Below, piece by piece: positions 1 to 9,825 of a stretch of DNA of 13,936 nt. This DNA is from Deinococcus marmoris DSM 12784 (GTDB taxonomy: Bacteria > Deinococcota > Deinococci > Deinococcales > Deinococcaceae): contig NZ_JNIV01000105.1 in assembly GCF_000701405.1 (NCBI RefSeq), positions 1 to 13,936 of the forward strand, in the 5' to 3' direction. Under the pieces are notes generated by a model that did not search any database, was not told the origin of the DNA, and was given only the letters and a program-made list of their open reading frames with translations. Every line of letters begins with the position of its first letter. The stretch's first letter is position 1. The position numbers and the translations under genes were made by a program.

Positions 1-260
1 CGCTCATCCACCTTGAAAGCGGCCACCACGGCAGGAATCGGACAACCGAAGATCAGCAGGGTCAAGATGATGAACACCACATGGACATCAGTTTTGAGGC
101 CATACAGTGGCGTCCCATACGTCTGGGTGAAGGTTTTCTTGCACTGGTGGCAGCGGTAGCGTTGATCTGCCTTGGAGTGAACGCCAACTTTGGTTGGCGT
201 CGGGCAGAACGGGCAGGGCGGCGTACATTGAGCGGGCCGGGCGGCTTTGGTTGTCTTCAC
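1..260 (-). CDS. Zinc-ribbon transposase, N-terminal part (runs off window)
   Basis: The minus strand is open from a GTG at 260-258 to the window edge, giving 86 codons with no stop. A GGAG lies 4 nt upstream of the GTG. The protein carries a zinc ribbon: C16-x2-C19 (CPFC) and C37-x2-C40 (CHQC), with a basic RYRCHQCKKTFTQ segment and then GTPLYGLKT. A hydrophobic helix and a possible helix-turn-helix (about residues 72-86, ending AFKVDER) follow. This layout matches the InsA-like N-terminal DNA-binding region of IS1-like and related zinc-ribbon transposases. The DDE catalytic part would lie outside the window, so the exact family cannot be fixed. An alternative is a non-transposase zinc-ribbon/HTH protein, which I consider less likely given the damaged gene next to it. 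Confidence 0.7.
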   Translation of the reverse strand, partial: MKTTKAARPAQCTPPCPFCPTPTKVGVHSKADQRYRCHQCKKTFTQTYGTPLYGLKTDVHVVFIILTLLIFGCPIPAVVAAFKVDE

Positions 261-316
261 ACACTCCAGATACCAGCCCGGCCCTCTTTTTGGCTACTCC
301 ACGCTGTCCTGTGGCC
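1..316 (-). mobile_element. Insertion sequence, one end (left part outside window)
   Basis: This is the inferred extent of the element carrying the zinc-ribbon transposase. Between the transposase start (260) and the stop of the neighbouring lipoprotein (317-319) are only 56 bp, which should hold the terminal inverted repeat. I cannot identify the repeat or a target duplication because the other end is outside the window. The exact outer boundary is uncertain by about 20 bp and could even include the last codons of the lipoprotein. The call rests on the transposase fragment and on the adjacent gene ending prematurely. Confidence 0.5.
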
Positions 317-1150
317 CTACCCGAAATAGCGGTCCAGCTTGTATTGCACGTAATCGGCGCGGTACTTGCGGGAGTCCTCGTCGATCAGTGCGGCCAGCCG
401 CGCCCGGTCTTTCCCGGTGGCCGAGGCCCAGCGCGTGGTGTTATTGAGGGTGTATGACAGGCCCGCCTGACCCACCCACCAGTCGCGGGTGGGCAAAATC
501 AGGCGGGTGCGGCACAGGCCCAGGCCGTCGGCGACGTCCTGCACGCGCTGGAGGCCCACGCGGCGGTGCAGGATGTCGGTGGCGGTGTTGTCGCTGTTGG
601 CGATCATGCGGACGCTGAGGTTCTTGACGTTGGTGCCGTCGTAGGGATACTGGCCCAGACTCTGGTTCTCGCGGGTCACGTCGAAACGCTCGTTGGGGCT
701 GAGGCGGCCCGCATCGAACTCTTGTAGCAGCGCCCACAGCACCGCCTGTTTGTAGGTGCTGGCCAGGGGAAACACGCTGTCGGGATTGGTGCCGACGGCC
801 TTGATGGGGCGCAGGGTGCGGGCATCGATCTCGGCCACCCACAGGCCCAGCCGCCCGCTCAGAGGGAACGGAGGCGGGGGCGCTTTGGCCACGGCAGGAG
901 CGGCAGTCAGGCAGCCATCCGGGCGGGTCTGAACTGGCGCTTGATCCCGGACGGCGGATGCTTTTGCGGCAGGAACATCCGCAGCGGGCACATTCGCAGC
1001 GGGCACACCCTCTGTGCGGGACAGCACCACGGTTCCCCCACTTGCTGAGGCCGCCGTGGTTTCAGCGGGCGGCGGGCGGCAGGCCAGGAGAAGCAGGCCG
1101 CACGCGATGACGGCGGCCAATCGGTTCCAGGTGGCGAAGTTCCGTGCCAC
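317..1150 (-). CDS. Class A beta-lactamase-like serine hydrolase lipoprotein, probably 3'-truncated
   Basis: 277 residues from a GTG start. The N-terminus is a lipoprotein signal: Arg3 and Arg10, a hydrophobic run, and lipobox LLAC with Cys24. A low-complexity Ala/Pro linker runs to about 95, so the enzyme should be anchored outside the membrane. The catalytic SxxK motif is STYK (131-134) and the SDN motif is 186-188 ([10 protein letters not shown]). The third active-site motif, KTG, normally about 100 residues after SDN, is absent: the protein ends 91 residues after SDN, right beside the insertion element. I infer that the insertion removed the 3' end and that the product is probably inactive. 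The start lies 3 bp after the DegV stop, so the two genes may be cotranscribed. A GAGGA abuts the GTG directly, poor spacing, but the start keeps the positive charges of the signal peptide. It could instead be a penicillin-binding-type or house-cleaning serine hydrolase rather than a resistance enzyme. Confidence 0.8.
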   Translation of the reverse strand: MARNFATWNRLAAVIACGLLLLACRPPPAETTAASASGGTVVLSRTEGVPAANVPAADVPAAKASAVRDQAPVQTRPDGCLTAAPAVAKAPPPPFPLSGRLGLWVAEIDARTLRPIKAVGTNPDSVFPLASTYKQAVLWALLQEFDAGRLSPNERFDVTRENQSLGQYPYDGTNVKNLSVRMIANSDNTATDILHRRVGLQRVQDVADGLGLCRTRLILPTRDWWVGQAGLSYTLNNTTRWASATGKDRARLAALIDEDSRKYRADYVQYKLDRYFG

Positions 1151-1153
1151 TCC

Positions 1154-1993
1154 TCAGAGGGGTTCCAGGGTCACGCCCATCGTTCCTGGCCCGGTGTGGG
1201 TGGCGACGACTGCGCCGATGCTGTGGTTGCCCAGGTCCGTGAAATCCAGTCCGGCCAGCCCCGCGCGGACCTCCTGCACGTAGTCCTCGCCGCCAATGGT
1301 GGACAGGAACGTGACCCGCGCCCCGCCGTGCGAGGTGACGTATTTGCGGGTGTAATCCACCAGATCCTGAACCGCTTTCTTGTGGCCGCGCACCCGCCCT
1401 CCGGTTTCCACACGGCCCTTCTTGACCACCAGAATGGGCTTGATGTTCAGCAGGCCGCCCAGCAGCGCCTGTGCCCCACCGATGCGCCCGTTGATCTTGA
1501 GAAAGTCCAGCGTATTCACGGTGAAACGCAGATCGGCCTCCCGGCCCACCCGCTCCAGCTCGGCCAGGATTTCCGGCATGGATTTTCCAGCTTTCGCCAG
1601 TTCGGCGGCCCGCAGCGCGCGCATCCCCAGGCCCATGCTGACCGAGCCGGTGTCCAGCACCGTCACCTTGCCTTCAAAATCCTGCGCCGCCAGCCGGGCG
1701 CTGCCCACCGTGCCCGACAGTTGCCCGCTGATATGAATGCTGAGCACCTGATCCGCCGATTCCAGCGCTTTTGCGTACACGTCGGCAAATTCGGCGGGGC
1801 TGGGCTGGGAGGTGCTGGGCGTCTTCTTGCCTGCCTTGAGGCCCGCGAACAGTTCGGGCGGCGTGATCTCAATGCCGTCCTTGTGCATCTTGCCGTCAAA
1901 CAGCACATACAGGGGCACGCTGACAATCCCGTGCTGGGCGCAGAGTTCCGGGTTCAGGTCACTCGTGGAATCGGTGACGATGGCAATGGTCAT
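1154..1993 (-). CDS. DegV family fatty-acid-binding protein (FakB-like)
   Basis: 279 residues, the usual length for the DegV/FakB family. Members bind a fatty acid in a deep pocket and, where a FakA kinase is present, present it for phosphorylation so that exogenous fatty acids enter phospholipid synthesis. Family signatures are visible in order: [11 protein letters not shown] at the N-terminus (3-13), TSQPSP (61-66), HISGQLSGT (87-95), a LKINGRIGG segment in the middle (from about 165), and HTGPGT (266-271) near the C-terminus. It is cytosolic, with no signal peptide. The ATG has no Shine-Dalgarno; instead TAAGAT sits 6 nt upstream, suggesting a leaderless transcript. The downstream lipoprotein starts 3 bp after the stop. 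No fakA is seen in the window. The family call is firm; the ligand is unknown. Confidence 0.93.
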   Translation of the reverse strand: MTIAIVTDSTSDLNPELCAQHGIVSVPLYVLFDGKMHKDGIEITPPELFAGLKAGKKTPSTSQPSPAEFADVYAKALESADQVLSIHISGQLSGTVGSARLAAQDFEGKVTVLDTGSVSMGLGMRALRAAELAKAGKSMPEILAELERVGREADLRFTVNTLDFLKINGRIGGAQALLGGLLNIKPILVVKKGRVETGGRVRGHKKAVQDLVDYTRKYVTSHGGARVTFLSTIGGEDYVQEVRAGLAGLDFTDLGNHSIGAVVATHTGPGTMGVTLEPL

Positions 1994-1999
1994 GGGCTG

Positions 2000-2005
2000 A
2001 TCTTA
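2000..2005 (-). promoter_or_regulatory. Probable -10 box of a leaderless promoter for the DegV gene
   Basis: TAAGAT fits the Deinococcus -10 consensus TANNNT and ends 6 nt before the ATG (spacer CAGCCC), so transcription would begin at or next to the start codon. No Shine-Dalgarno is present upstream of this ATG. No convincing -35 box is seen at 17-18 bp. Confidence 0.5.
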
Positions 2006-2040
2006 GCGTGACAATGCATTCTGGCCGACTTTGAACCGGG

Positions 2041-2073
2041 TGCAAAGACAAACGCCGCCCAGTGTGGGCGGCG
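2041..2073 (-). terminator. Rho-independent-type terminator of the Fe-S oxidoreductase gene
   Basis: A perfect 9-bp GC stem (cgccgccca at 2053-2061 pairing with tgggcggcg at 2065-2073) has a 3-nt loop. On the minus strand it is followed by the T-rich stretch TTTGTCTTTGC. It lies 22 bp beyond the stop of the oxidoreductase and before the DegV promoter, so it separates the two transcription units. Confidence 0.75.
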
Positions 2074-2094
2074 CTGAAACAGAGATTTTTTGGA

Positions 2095-5349
<3,255 letters not shown>

Positions 5350-5355
5350 GGGAAA

Positions 5356-5360
5356 CCTCC
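5356..5360 (-). promoter_or_regulatory. Ribosome binding site of the Fe-S oxidoreductase gene
   Basis: A perfect GGAGG on the minus strand, 6 nt before the ATG at 5349-5347, fixes this start. It contrasts with the leaderless-looking starts of the DegV and helicase genes. Confidence 0.75.
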
Positions 5361-5421
5361 GGGGATGCGGACAGGGCGCGGGTGAATGGGATTTATTACA
5401 CTCGGTTCAAAGAATGCCCGA

Positions 5422-5427
5422 AGTATA
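5422..5427 (-). promoter_or_regulatory. Possible -10 box for the Fe-S oxidoreductase gene
   Basis: TATACT on the minus strand lies in the 104-bp gap between the helicase stop and the oxidoreductase start, implying a leader of about 65-70 nt that contains the GGAGG. A palindrome (agctgt-t-acagct, 5442-5454) lies just upstream, overlapping the helicase stop; it could be an operator or a weak terminator. No strong -35 is seen. TTGAAC nearer the gene is an alternative -35 without a clear -10. Confidence 0.3.
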
Positions 5428-5453
5428 GCGGCTGCGGGAGAAGCTGTTACAGC

Positions 5454-8402
5454 TCAGAATTTGATGTTCTTTTTCATTTGCGCAGATGACTTGATAATGG
5501 CCTTCTGAATGTCCTGATGATTGATCGGCGGACCTTTCTTGACTGGAGAATTTTCGGAGTTGGCCTGCTGCTGCTGGCTGTCCTGCTTCTTCTGAGCGGC
5601 TGGAAGAGGCCCGGAATGCTCCAGCCACGCCCGCGCCACCGGATCGGCCAGCAGGGCCACATCCACCCACTCGCCCTCCGAGTTGGCGGCCAGTTTCACG
5701 CGCACCTTCAAGGCCGGATTCAGCAGGTAAAAGCCCTTCTGGACGCGCTGCCACAGTTTGCGGGCGGGAACGTAATGGCTGTCCACCTCGGCCCGCGCCA
5801 TGACGTGATTGAAGTAGCTCCGTTTGCGGCGGGCCTCGCGCAGCACGCTGTAGGGAAACAGTTCCAGGTTGGTTTGCAGGGCGTCCACATAAAAAGCCTC
5901 GCCTCTCCGGTGCAGTTCAGCGGGCGTCAGTTCCGGGTGATGCAGTTCGGAAGTGTAGCCGGGCCACTGGGCCAGCATCACGCTCAGGAAGTAAAACTCC
6001 GCGCCCTCGTGGCCCAGTCTCACCAGCCGGTCATCCACCAGCACGTCCAGCGCACCGGGCCGCACCCGTTCGTAGATCGGCCCCAGCCAGAGACGGGCAT
6101 AGTCGGCGTCCTGCATGGCCGTTTCCAGCGCCAGCATGTGCGGCGTGCGCCCGAACAGATCGGTCTGGGTCACATCCGCGCCGCGTTGCAGCAGCGCGTC
6201 CACCAGCGGCAGGTTGCCCGCCACCGCCGCCAGCATCAGCGGGGTCAGGTTCTCGGGGGTGCGGTAGTCCACGCCGTATTTGTCGGCGTCACCCAGCACG
6301 GCGCGCAGGTTGGGGTCCGCGAACGCCTTGCGGTGCTTGTCCAGCACAGCCTGACGCTGAATCCGGCGGTCCTTGTCGTTGTTGCGGAGGTAAGACTGCG
6401 CGGGCTTGATCTTGAGATCCCTCATCTCCTCCAGCAAAGCCCCGGTGCGGTTGAGCAGCGCGTAATCCAGCAGGTTGCGGGCCAGCTTGGGATCGCCGGG
6501 TTTTGCGCGAACCTCGGCCTCCAGGCAGCGCAGCACCTCAGGCGTCCAGACTTCCCAGGGCACGTCCTGCTGCTTAAGGATGCGGCGGCGAATGTCCCCG
6601 GCCTGTTCCTTCTTGCCCTGCAACTCCAGCTTGCGGGCTTCGCGCTCCCAGTCGTCGCGGCTAGCCTGCCGGACCCCCAGTTGCTCGGCCTCGTTGCCCA
6701 GCGTCACCCCCAGCAGCCCCAGGAGCGGGTGACGGGTATCGCTTTCCACCAGGATCACGCGGTTCACGGCGCGGGTCACGGCCACGTACAGCGCATTGAC
6801 ATAGAACTTGTAGATTTCCAGCGACTTGTCGGATTTATCCCTGGCGCGGCTGTATTTCAGATCGTCTTTCTGGAGGTCTTCAGCGGTCACGCCCTCCACA
6901 ATCTCGCTGTAGGTGGCCCGCTGTGAACTGATGAAATTGCTCAGGATGATGTTGGGGTATTCCAGCCCCTTGGCCTCCTGCACGCTGAACACCAGCGGCG
7001 TGCCAAAGGACTTTCTGGCCCCGGCCTTGTCCTCGTCGCGCAGCACCAGCACGGCGTAATCGGTGCTGCCGCGCGTCTGCTCGTCCAGATGCTTTTTCAC
7101 GCGGGCGTCGTCGGGCAGAAAAGTCACGCTGCCAGGATCGCTCGCCACCGCCCGCACCAGAAAATTGCTCTCGCGGTCCACGCTGCCGAAGCGGGCGTGC
7201 TTGATCTTGAGGAGGTCATTGGCCACCCGCGTCACCTGCGAGGCGTTGCGGAAATTGGCCCGCAGCACGTTGATGGCCTGCCGCTCGGCCAGGTCCGGGT
7301 CTTTCCACAGTAGGGTCTTGACCGCCGCCCACGAGAAGAAATTGGGATGCACGATCTGGTTGCTGTCGCCGCACAGCAGGAATTGCCCCGGCACCTTCAG
7401 CGAGGCCAGGATCAGCGCCAGTTGCGCCGCCGTCAGGTCCTGCACCTCGTCCACCACCACGAAGTCGTAGTCCGGCGTGGCCGACTTGAGATACCCCGAA
7501 GCCACGATGCTGGAATCGTAGAGTCGGCTGTCCGTGAGCCAGCTCAGGTACTTGCCAAACAGCTCGTACACCTGCGGGCGGTGTTCGGCGTCGTAGATGG
7601 ACTGCCGCACCCCCAGATTCAGGTAAGCCTCACGCGTCAGTGGCCCGTCTGGAGAACTGCTCAGGACGCCCCGGAATTCTTCAAACAGTTGGTGGACATC
7701 AGTGAATTTCAGGCCCGGCTGCCGCGAAAACCAGCCCCGGAAATTCTCAAACGTGACCTCGCGCCCCGGCGGAACCCGCACCGTGTCCAGATACTCGCGG
7801 AACGACAGGAATTGCACGTCCTGGGCCTCGTTTTCAAAGCCGTGGGCGGCGTACAGACCCGCCGCGCTCTGGGCCAGATACGGCGAGAGAGTCACGTACA
7901 GCACCTGCCCCGGCAACTCGCGCAGCTTTTGCAGCGTCAGGGCGGTCTTGCCGCTGCCCGCCGAACCCACCAGAATCACCGGGGCCGGGGTGCGGTAGAC
8001 CTCGTCCTGGGTGTCGTCAAAGGAAATCACCTTATCCAGCAGGTGAAATTCGCTGCGGGTGGGATGCAGGTAGCGCAGCGGCTGGGCCTCGGCCTGCGCC
8101 GTCTCGGGCGACAGGTCCGGCAATTTGGCCTCGTCGATCCGCGCCCCACGCAGGAAACGCGACTTCTCGTAGGCGTGCTGATGGATCACTTCCAGCGCCA
8201 GACACACCGTTTCCGGCCCATGCCGCACGAAGGTCAGCAGCAGGCGGTTGGTGTCGTCCAGCCGGGCGCGGTAATAGTTGCCCTGCGCCAGTTTCTTGAC
8301 ATCCGGGGTTTTGAAGTCGTCGCGCTCAATGGCGTCCTGCACCTTCTTGAGCTGCTTCTTGACACGGCCCGAGTCCAGATCACGGTAGGTCAGAAAACGC
8401 AT
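5454..8402 (-). CDS. RelE-like toxin domain / UvrD-type SF1 helicase / ankyrin fusion protein
   Basis: 982 residues, complete. Residues 1-85 resemble the RelE/ParE toxin fold: a basic helical start, then YYRARLDDTNRLLLTF and EVIHQHAYEKSRF, with R45, R47, R53, H74, H76 and Y78 as candidate active-site residues. A complete superfamily 1 helicase core follows: Walker A GSAGSGKT (146-153), DEVQD (318-322), motif III LLCGDSNQ (342-349), motif IV LRANFRN (380-386), motif V around QEAKGLEYP (475-483) and motif VI VAVTRA (540-545). Residues 715-760 (TPLMLAAVAGNLPLVDALL) form one to two ankyrin repeats. Residues 770-930 are unrecognised; the last 50 are Gln/Lys-rich and probably disordered. It should be a cytosolic ATP-dependent translocase on nucleic acid, perhaps guided by the RelE-like domain to RNA or ribosomes. 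No antitoxin gene is adjacent. The start follows TACACT by 6 nt with no Shine-Dalgarno. The helicase call is firm; the RelE call is likely. Confidence 0.88.
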   Translation of the reverse strand: MRFLTYRDLDSGRVKKQLKKVQDAIERDDFKTPDVKKLAQGNYYRARLDDTNRLLLTFVRHGPETVCLALEVIHQHAYEKSRFLRGARIDEAKLPDLSPETAQAEAQPLRYLHPTRSEFHLLDKVISFDDTQDEVYRTPAPVILVGSAGSGKTALTLQKLRELPGQVLYVTLSPYLAQSAAGLYAAHGFENEAQDVQFLSFREYLDTVRVPPGREVTFENFRGWFSRQPGLKFTDVHQLFEEFRGVLSSSPDGPLTREAYLNLGVRQSIYDAEHRPQVYELFGKYLSWLTDSRLYDSSIVASGYLKSATPDYDFVVVDEVQDLTAAQLALILASLKVPGQFLLCGDSNQIVHPNFFSWAAVKTLLWKDPDLAERQAINVLRANFRNASQVTRVANDLLKIKHARFGSVDRESNFLVRAVASDPGSVTFLPDDARVKKHLDEQTRGSTDYAVLVLRDEDKAGARKSFGTPLVFSVQEAKGLEYPNIILSNFISSQRATYSEIVEGVTAEDLQKDDLKYSRARDKSDKSLEIYKFYVNALYVAVTRAVNRVILVESDTRHPLLGLLGVTLGNEAEQLGVRQASRDDWEREARKLELQGKKEQAGDIRRRILKQQDVPWEVWTPEVLRCLEAEVRAKPGDPKLARNLLDYALLNRTGALLEEMRDLKIKPAQSYLRNNDKDRRIQRQAVLDKHRKAFADPNLRAVLGDADKYGVDYRTPENLTPLMLAAVAGNLPLVDALLQRGADVTQTDLFGRTPHMLALETAMQDADYARLWLGPIYERVRPGALDVLVDDRLVRLGHEGAEFYFLSVMLAQWPGYTSELHHPELTPAELHRRGEAFYVDALQTNLELFPYSVLREARRKRSYFNHVMARAEVDSHYVPARKLWQRVQKGFYLLNPALKVRVKLAANSEGEWVDVALLADPVARAWLEHSGPLPAAQKKQDSQQQQANSENSPVKKGPPINHQDIQKAIIKSSAQMKKNIKF

Positions 8403-8408
8403 GGGGAC

Positions 8409-8414
8409 AGTGTA
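8409..8414 (-). promoter_or_regulatory. Probable -10 box of a leaderless promoter for the helicase gene
   Basis: TACACT (TANNNT) on the minus strand is followed by GTCCCC and then the ATG. The 6-nt spacing is the same as at the DegV gene. There is no Shine-Dalgarno before this ATG. No clear -35 box is visible. Confidence 0.45.
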
Positions 8415-8680
8415 GAGGGGTGATGCGACGTGGGGCGCGGGGCGCGTGAGCAGAATCAGCGCACAGATAAATTGAACCGGGTTTAAATCAGACGGGGTCT
8501 GGCCCGTGGTAGGGCAACTGCATGAACGGCGTGTGACACGAACACAAGACCATCACACCCCACGTCCCAGCCTGAGCCAGACGGTCACAGACCTTGCTGA
8601 TCCCACCATTGCGTTTCTCCCAGGCACGCTAGCCTCTGAAGCCTGAGCGTTCCCTGTTCCCCACCTCCCACACCCCTTCA

Positions 8681-8686
8681 AAGGAG
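8681..8686 (+). promoter_or_regulatory. Ribosome binding site that fixes a TTG start
   Basis: AAGGAG lies 8 nt before the TTG at 8695-8697. No ATG or GTG with better spacing occurs before the conserved ATPase core, so TTG is the likely start. It suggests a 5' leader for this operon. Confidence 0.7.
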
Positions 8687-8694
8687 CTTTTGCC

Positions 8695-9720
8695 TTGTCT
8701 CTGACTGCCACTGAACTTCAGACCTACCTGTCCGCGTTAATCACGGGCGAACTCAAGCTATCTACCATGATCTGGGGACCCCCTGGCATCGGCAAAAGCG
8801 CCGTGGTGGCGCAGGTGGCCCGTGGACGCGGCCTGGATTTCGTGGACGTGCGCCTGTCGCAACTGGCCCCCACCGATCTGCGCGGCCTGCCCGTCCCGGA
8901 AGCGGACGGCCACGGCGGCGGCGTCAGCAAATGGTATCCGCCCGAATTCCTGCCACGCGGCGGCCACGGCATCCTCTTTCTGGACGAGGTGAATATGGCC
9001 CCGCCTACCATGCAGGGCATGGCCCAGCAACTGATTCTGGACCGCCGGGTGGGCAGTTACGTGCTGCCCGACGGCTGGTTCGTGTGGGCGGCGGGCAACC
9101 GCAAGGAAGACCGCGCCAGCGTGTTTGACATGCCCGCGCCGCTGGCCAACCGCTTCCTGCACCTGACCGTGCGGCCCGACTTTGACTCGTGGCGCAGTTA
9201 TGCGCTGGGCCGCAGTTTGCACGAACACATCATCGCCTTCCTGACCTTCCGCCCAGAGTTGCTGCACCGCCTGGACCCGCAGCAGCCCGCGTGGCCCAGC
9301 CCGCGTGCCTGGGAGATGGCGAGTGGCCTGCACCGTGCCGGGCTGGACGTGGCCCCCGCCATTGGTGAGGCAGCCGGGGCCGAGTTCAGCGCCTTCGTGC
9401 GGCTGTACGAGCAACTCCCCGATCTGGGCATCGTGCTGGAAGGCCGGGGCGGCGGGCTAAAGCTGCCGGACGAACCCAGCGTGCGCTACGCCGCCGTCGT
9501 GGGGCTGGCCGCCCGCGCCGCCACTGCCGACGCCGCCTACCACGCCTTTATCTGGCTGGCCGACAGCGCCGGGCCAGAGTGGCTGCAACTGTATGTTGCC
9601 ACCCTCGTCAGCAAGTTCCAGGCCATCGGGCAACTGGGCGATCTGGCCGCACTAGTGGCCCGCGACGAACGGCTGGCCGCACTGGTAGAAGGGACTCTGG
9701 CGATGTCGGAGGGGATGTAA
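8695..9720 (+). CDS. MoxR-type AAA+ ATPase
   Basis: 341 residues from a TTG start with AAGGAG 8 nt upstream. The AAA+ motifs are clear: Walker A GPPGIGKS (28-35), Walker B ILFLDEVN (93-100), sensor 1 AAGNR (132-136) and the arginine-finger segment PLANRF (149-154, R153). The MAPPTMQGMAQQLILDRRVG stretch between Walker B and sensor 1 is typical of MoxR-like ATPases. The C-terminal half (about 170-341) is helical and less conserved. MoxR ATPases work with VWA-domain proteins as chaperones that remodel or activate other proteins, often inserting metals or cofactors. The next gene is a VWA protein, which supports that reading. It is first in a five-gene plus-strand operon and diverges from the helicase. 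The true client is unknown. Confidence 0.9.
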   Translation: MSLTATELQTYLSALITGELKLSTMIWGPPGIGKSAVVAQVARGRGLDFVDVRLSQLAPTDLRGLPVPEADGHGGGVSKWYPPEFLPRGGHGILFLDEVNMAPPTMQGMAQQLILDRRVGSYVLPDGWFVWAAGNRKEDRASVFDMPAPLANRFLHLTVRPDFDSWRSYALGRSLHEHIIAFLTFRPELLHRLDPQQPAWPSPRAWEMASGLHRAGLDVAPAIGEAAGAEFSAFVRLYEQLPDLGIVLEGRGGGLKLPDEPSVRYAAVVGLAARAATADAAYHAFIWLADSAGPEWLQLYVATLVSKFQAIGQLGDLAALVARDERLAALVEGTLAMSEGM

Positions 9721-9721
9721 G

Positions 9722-9806
9722 GTGGATGGTCAATGGCTGATGGTTGATGGAGTTGGCCCTTTTTCCATCAACCGTCTACGATCAACCATCAACCTCATAA
9801 CCATCA
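9722..9806 (+). repeat. GATGGTTGATGG / CCATCAACC inverted-repeat cluster
   Basis: The 105-bp gap between the ATPase and VWA genes is filled by short related words. The left half has GATGGTCAATGG and TGATGGTTGATGG; the right half has their complements ccatcaacc (9765-9773), atcaaccatcaacc (9781-9794) and aaccatcaa (9799-9807). ggttgatgg (9742-9750) pairs perfectly over 9 bp with 9765-9773 and alternatively with 9786-9794, giving mutually exclusive hairpins. It resembles small intergenic repeats scattered through Deinococcus genomes. It may act as an RNA processing or attenuation site inside the operon. Confidence 0.65.
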
Positions 9807-9825
9807 ATGCCGCCTGGGCGGCCCG

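Larger units (their letters stand above)
8403..8694. other. Divergent intergenic region between helicase and ATPase operon
   Basis: 292 bp without a convincing gene. It must hold promoters in both directions. For the helicase the TACACT box is at its left end. For the operon, TAGCCT (8630-8635) with TTGCGT (8609-8614, 15-bp spacer) is the best but weak candidate. Small palindromes are present: cagac-ggg-gtctg near 8490, aacc-g-ggtt near 8477, and cgtgt-g-acacg at 8530-8540; any could be an operator. I see no radiation/desiccation response motif and no tRNA. Confidence 0.4.

Noticed and set aside
1196..2011. Plus-strand open frame opposite the DegV gene
   Set aside because: Shadow of a well-conserved gene; no domain features or ribosome site.
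5517..8423. Long plus-strand open frames opposite the helicase (5517-6926 and 7347-8423)
   Set aside because: Both are antisense shadows rich in His, Gln and Arg; all helicase motifs are on the minus strand.
8530..8540. cgtgt-g-acacg palindrome as a named regulator site
   Set aside because: It is too short to assign and does not match the radiation/desiccation response motif; kept only as a possible operator.
8758..9414. Minus-strand open frame opposite the ATPase
   Set aside because: Composition is typical of an antisense shadow and the plus strand encodes intact AAA+ motifs.
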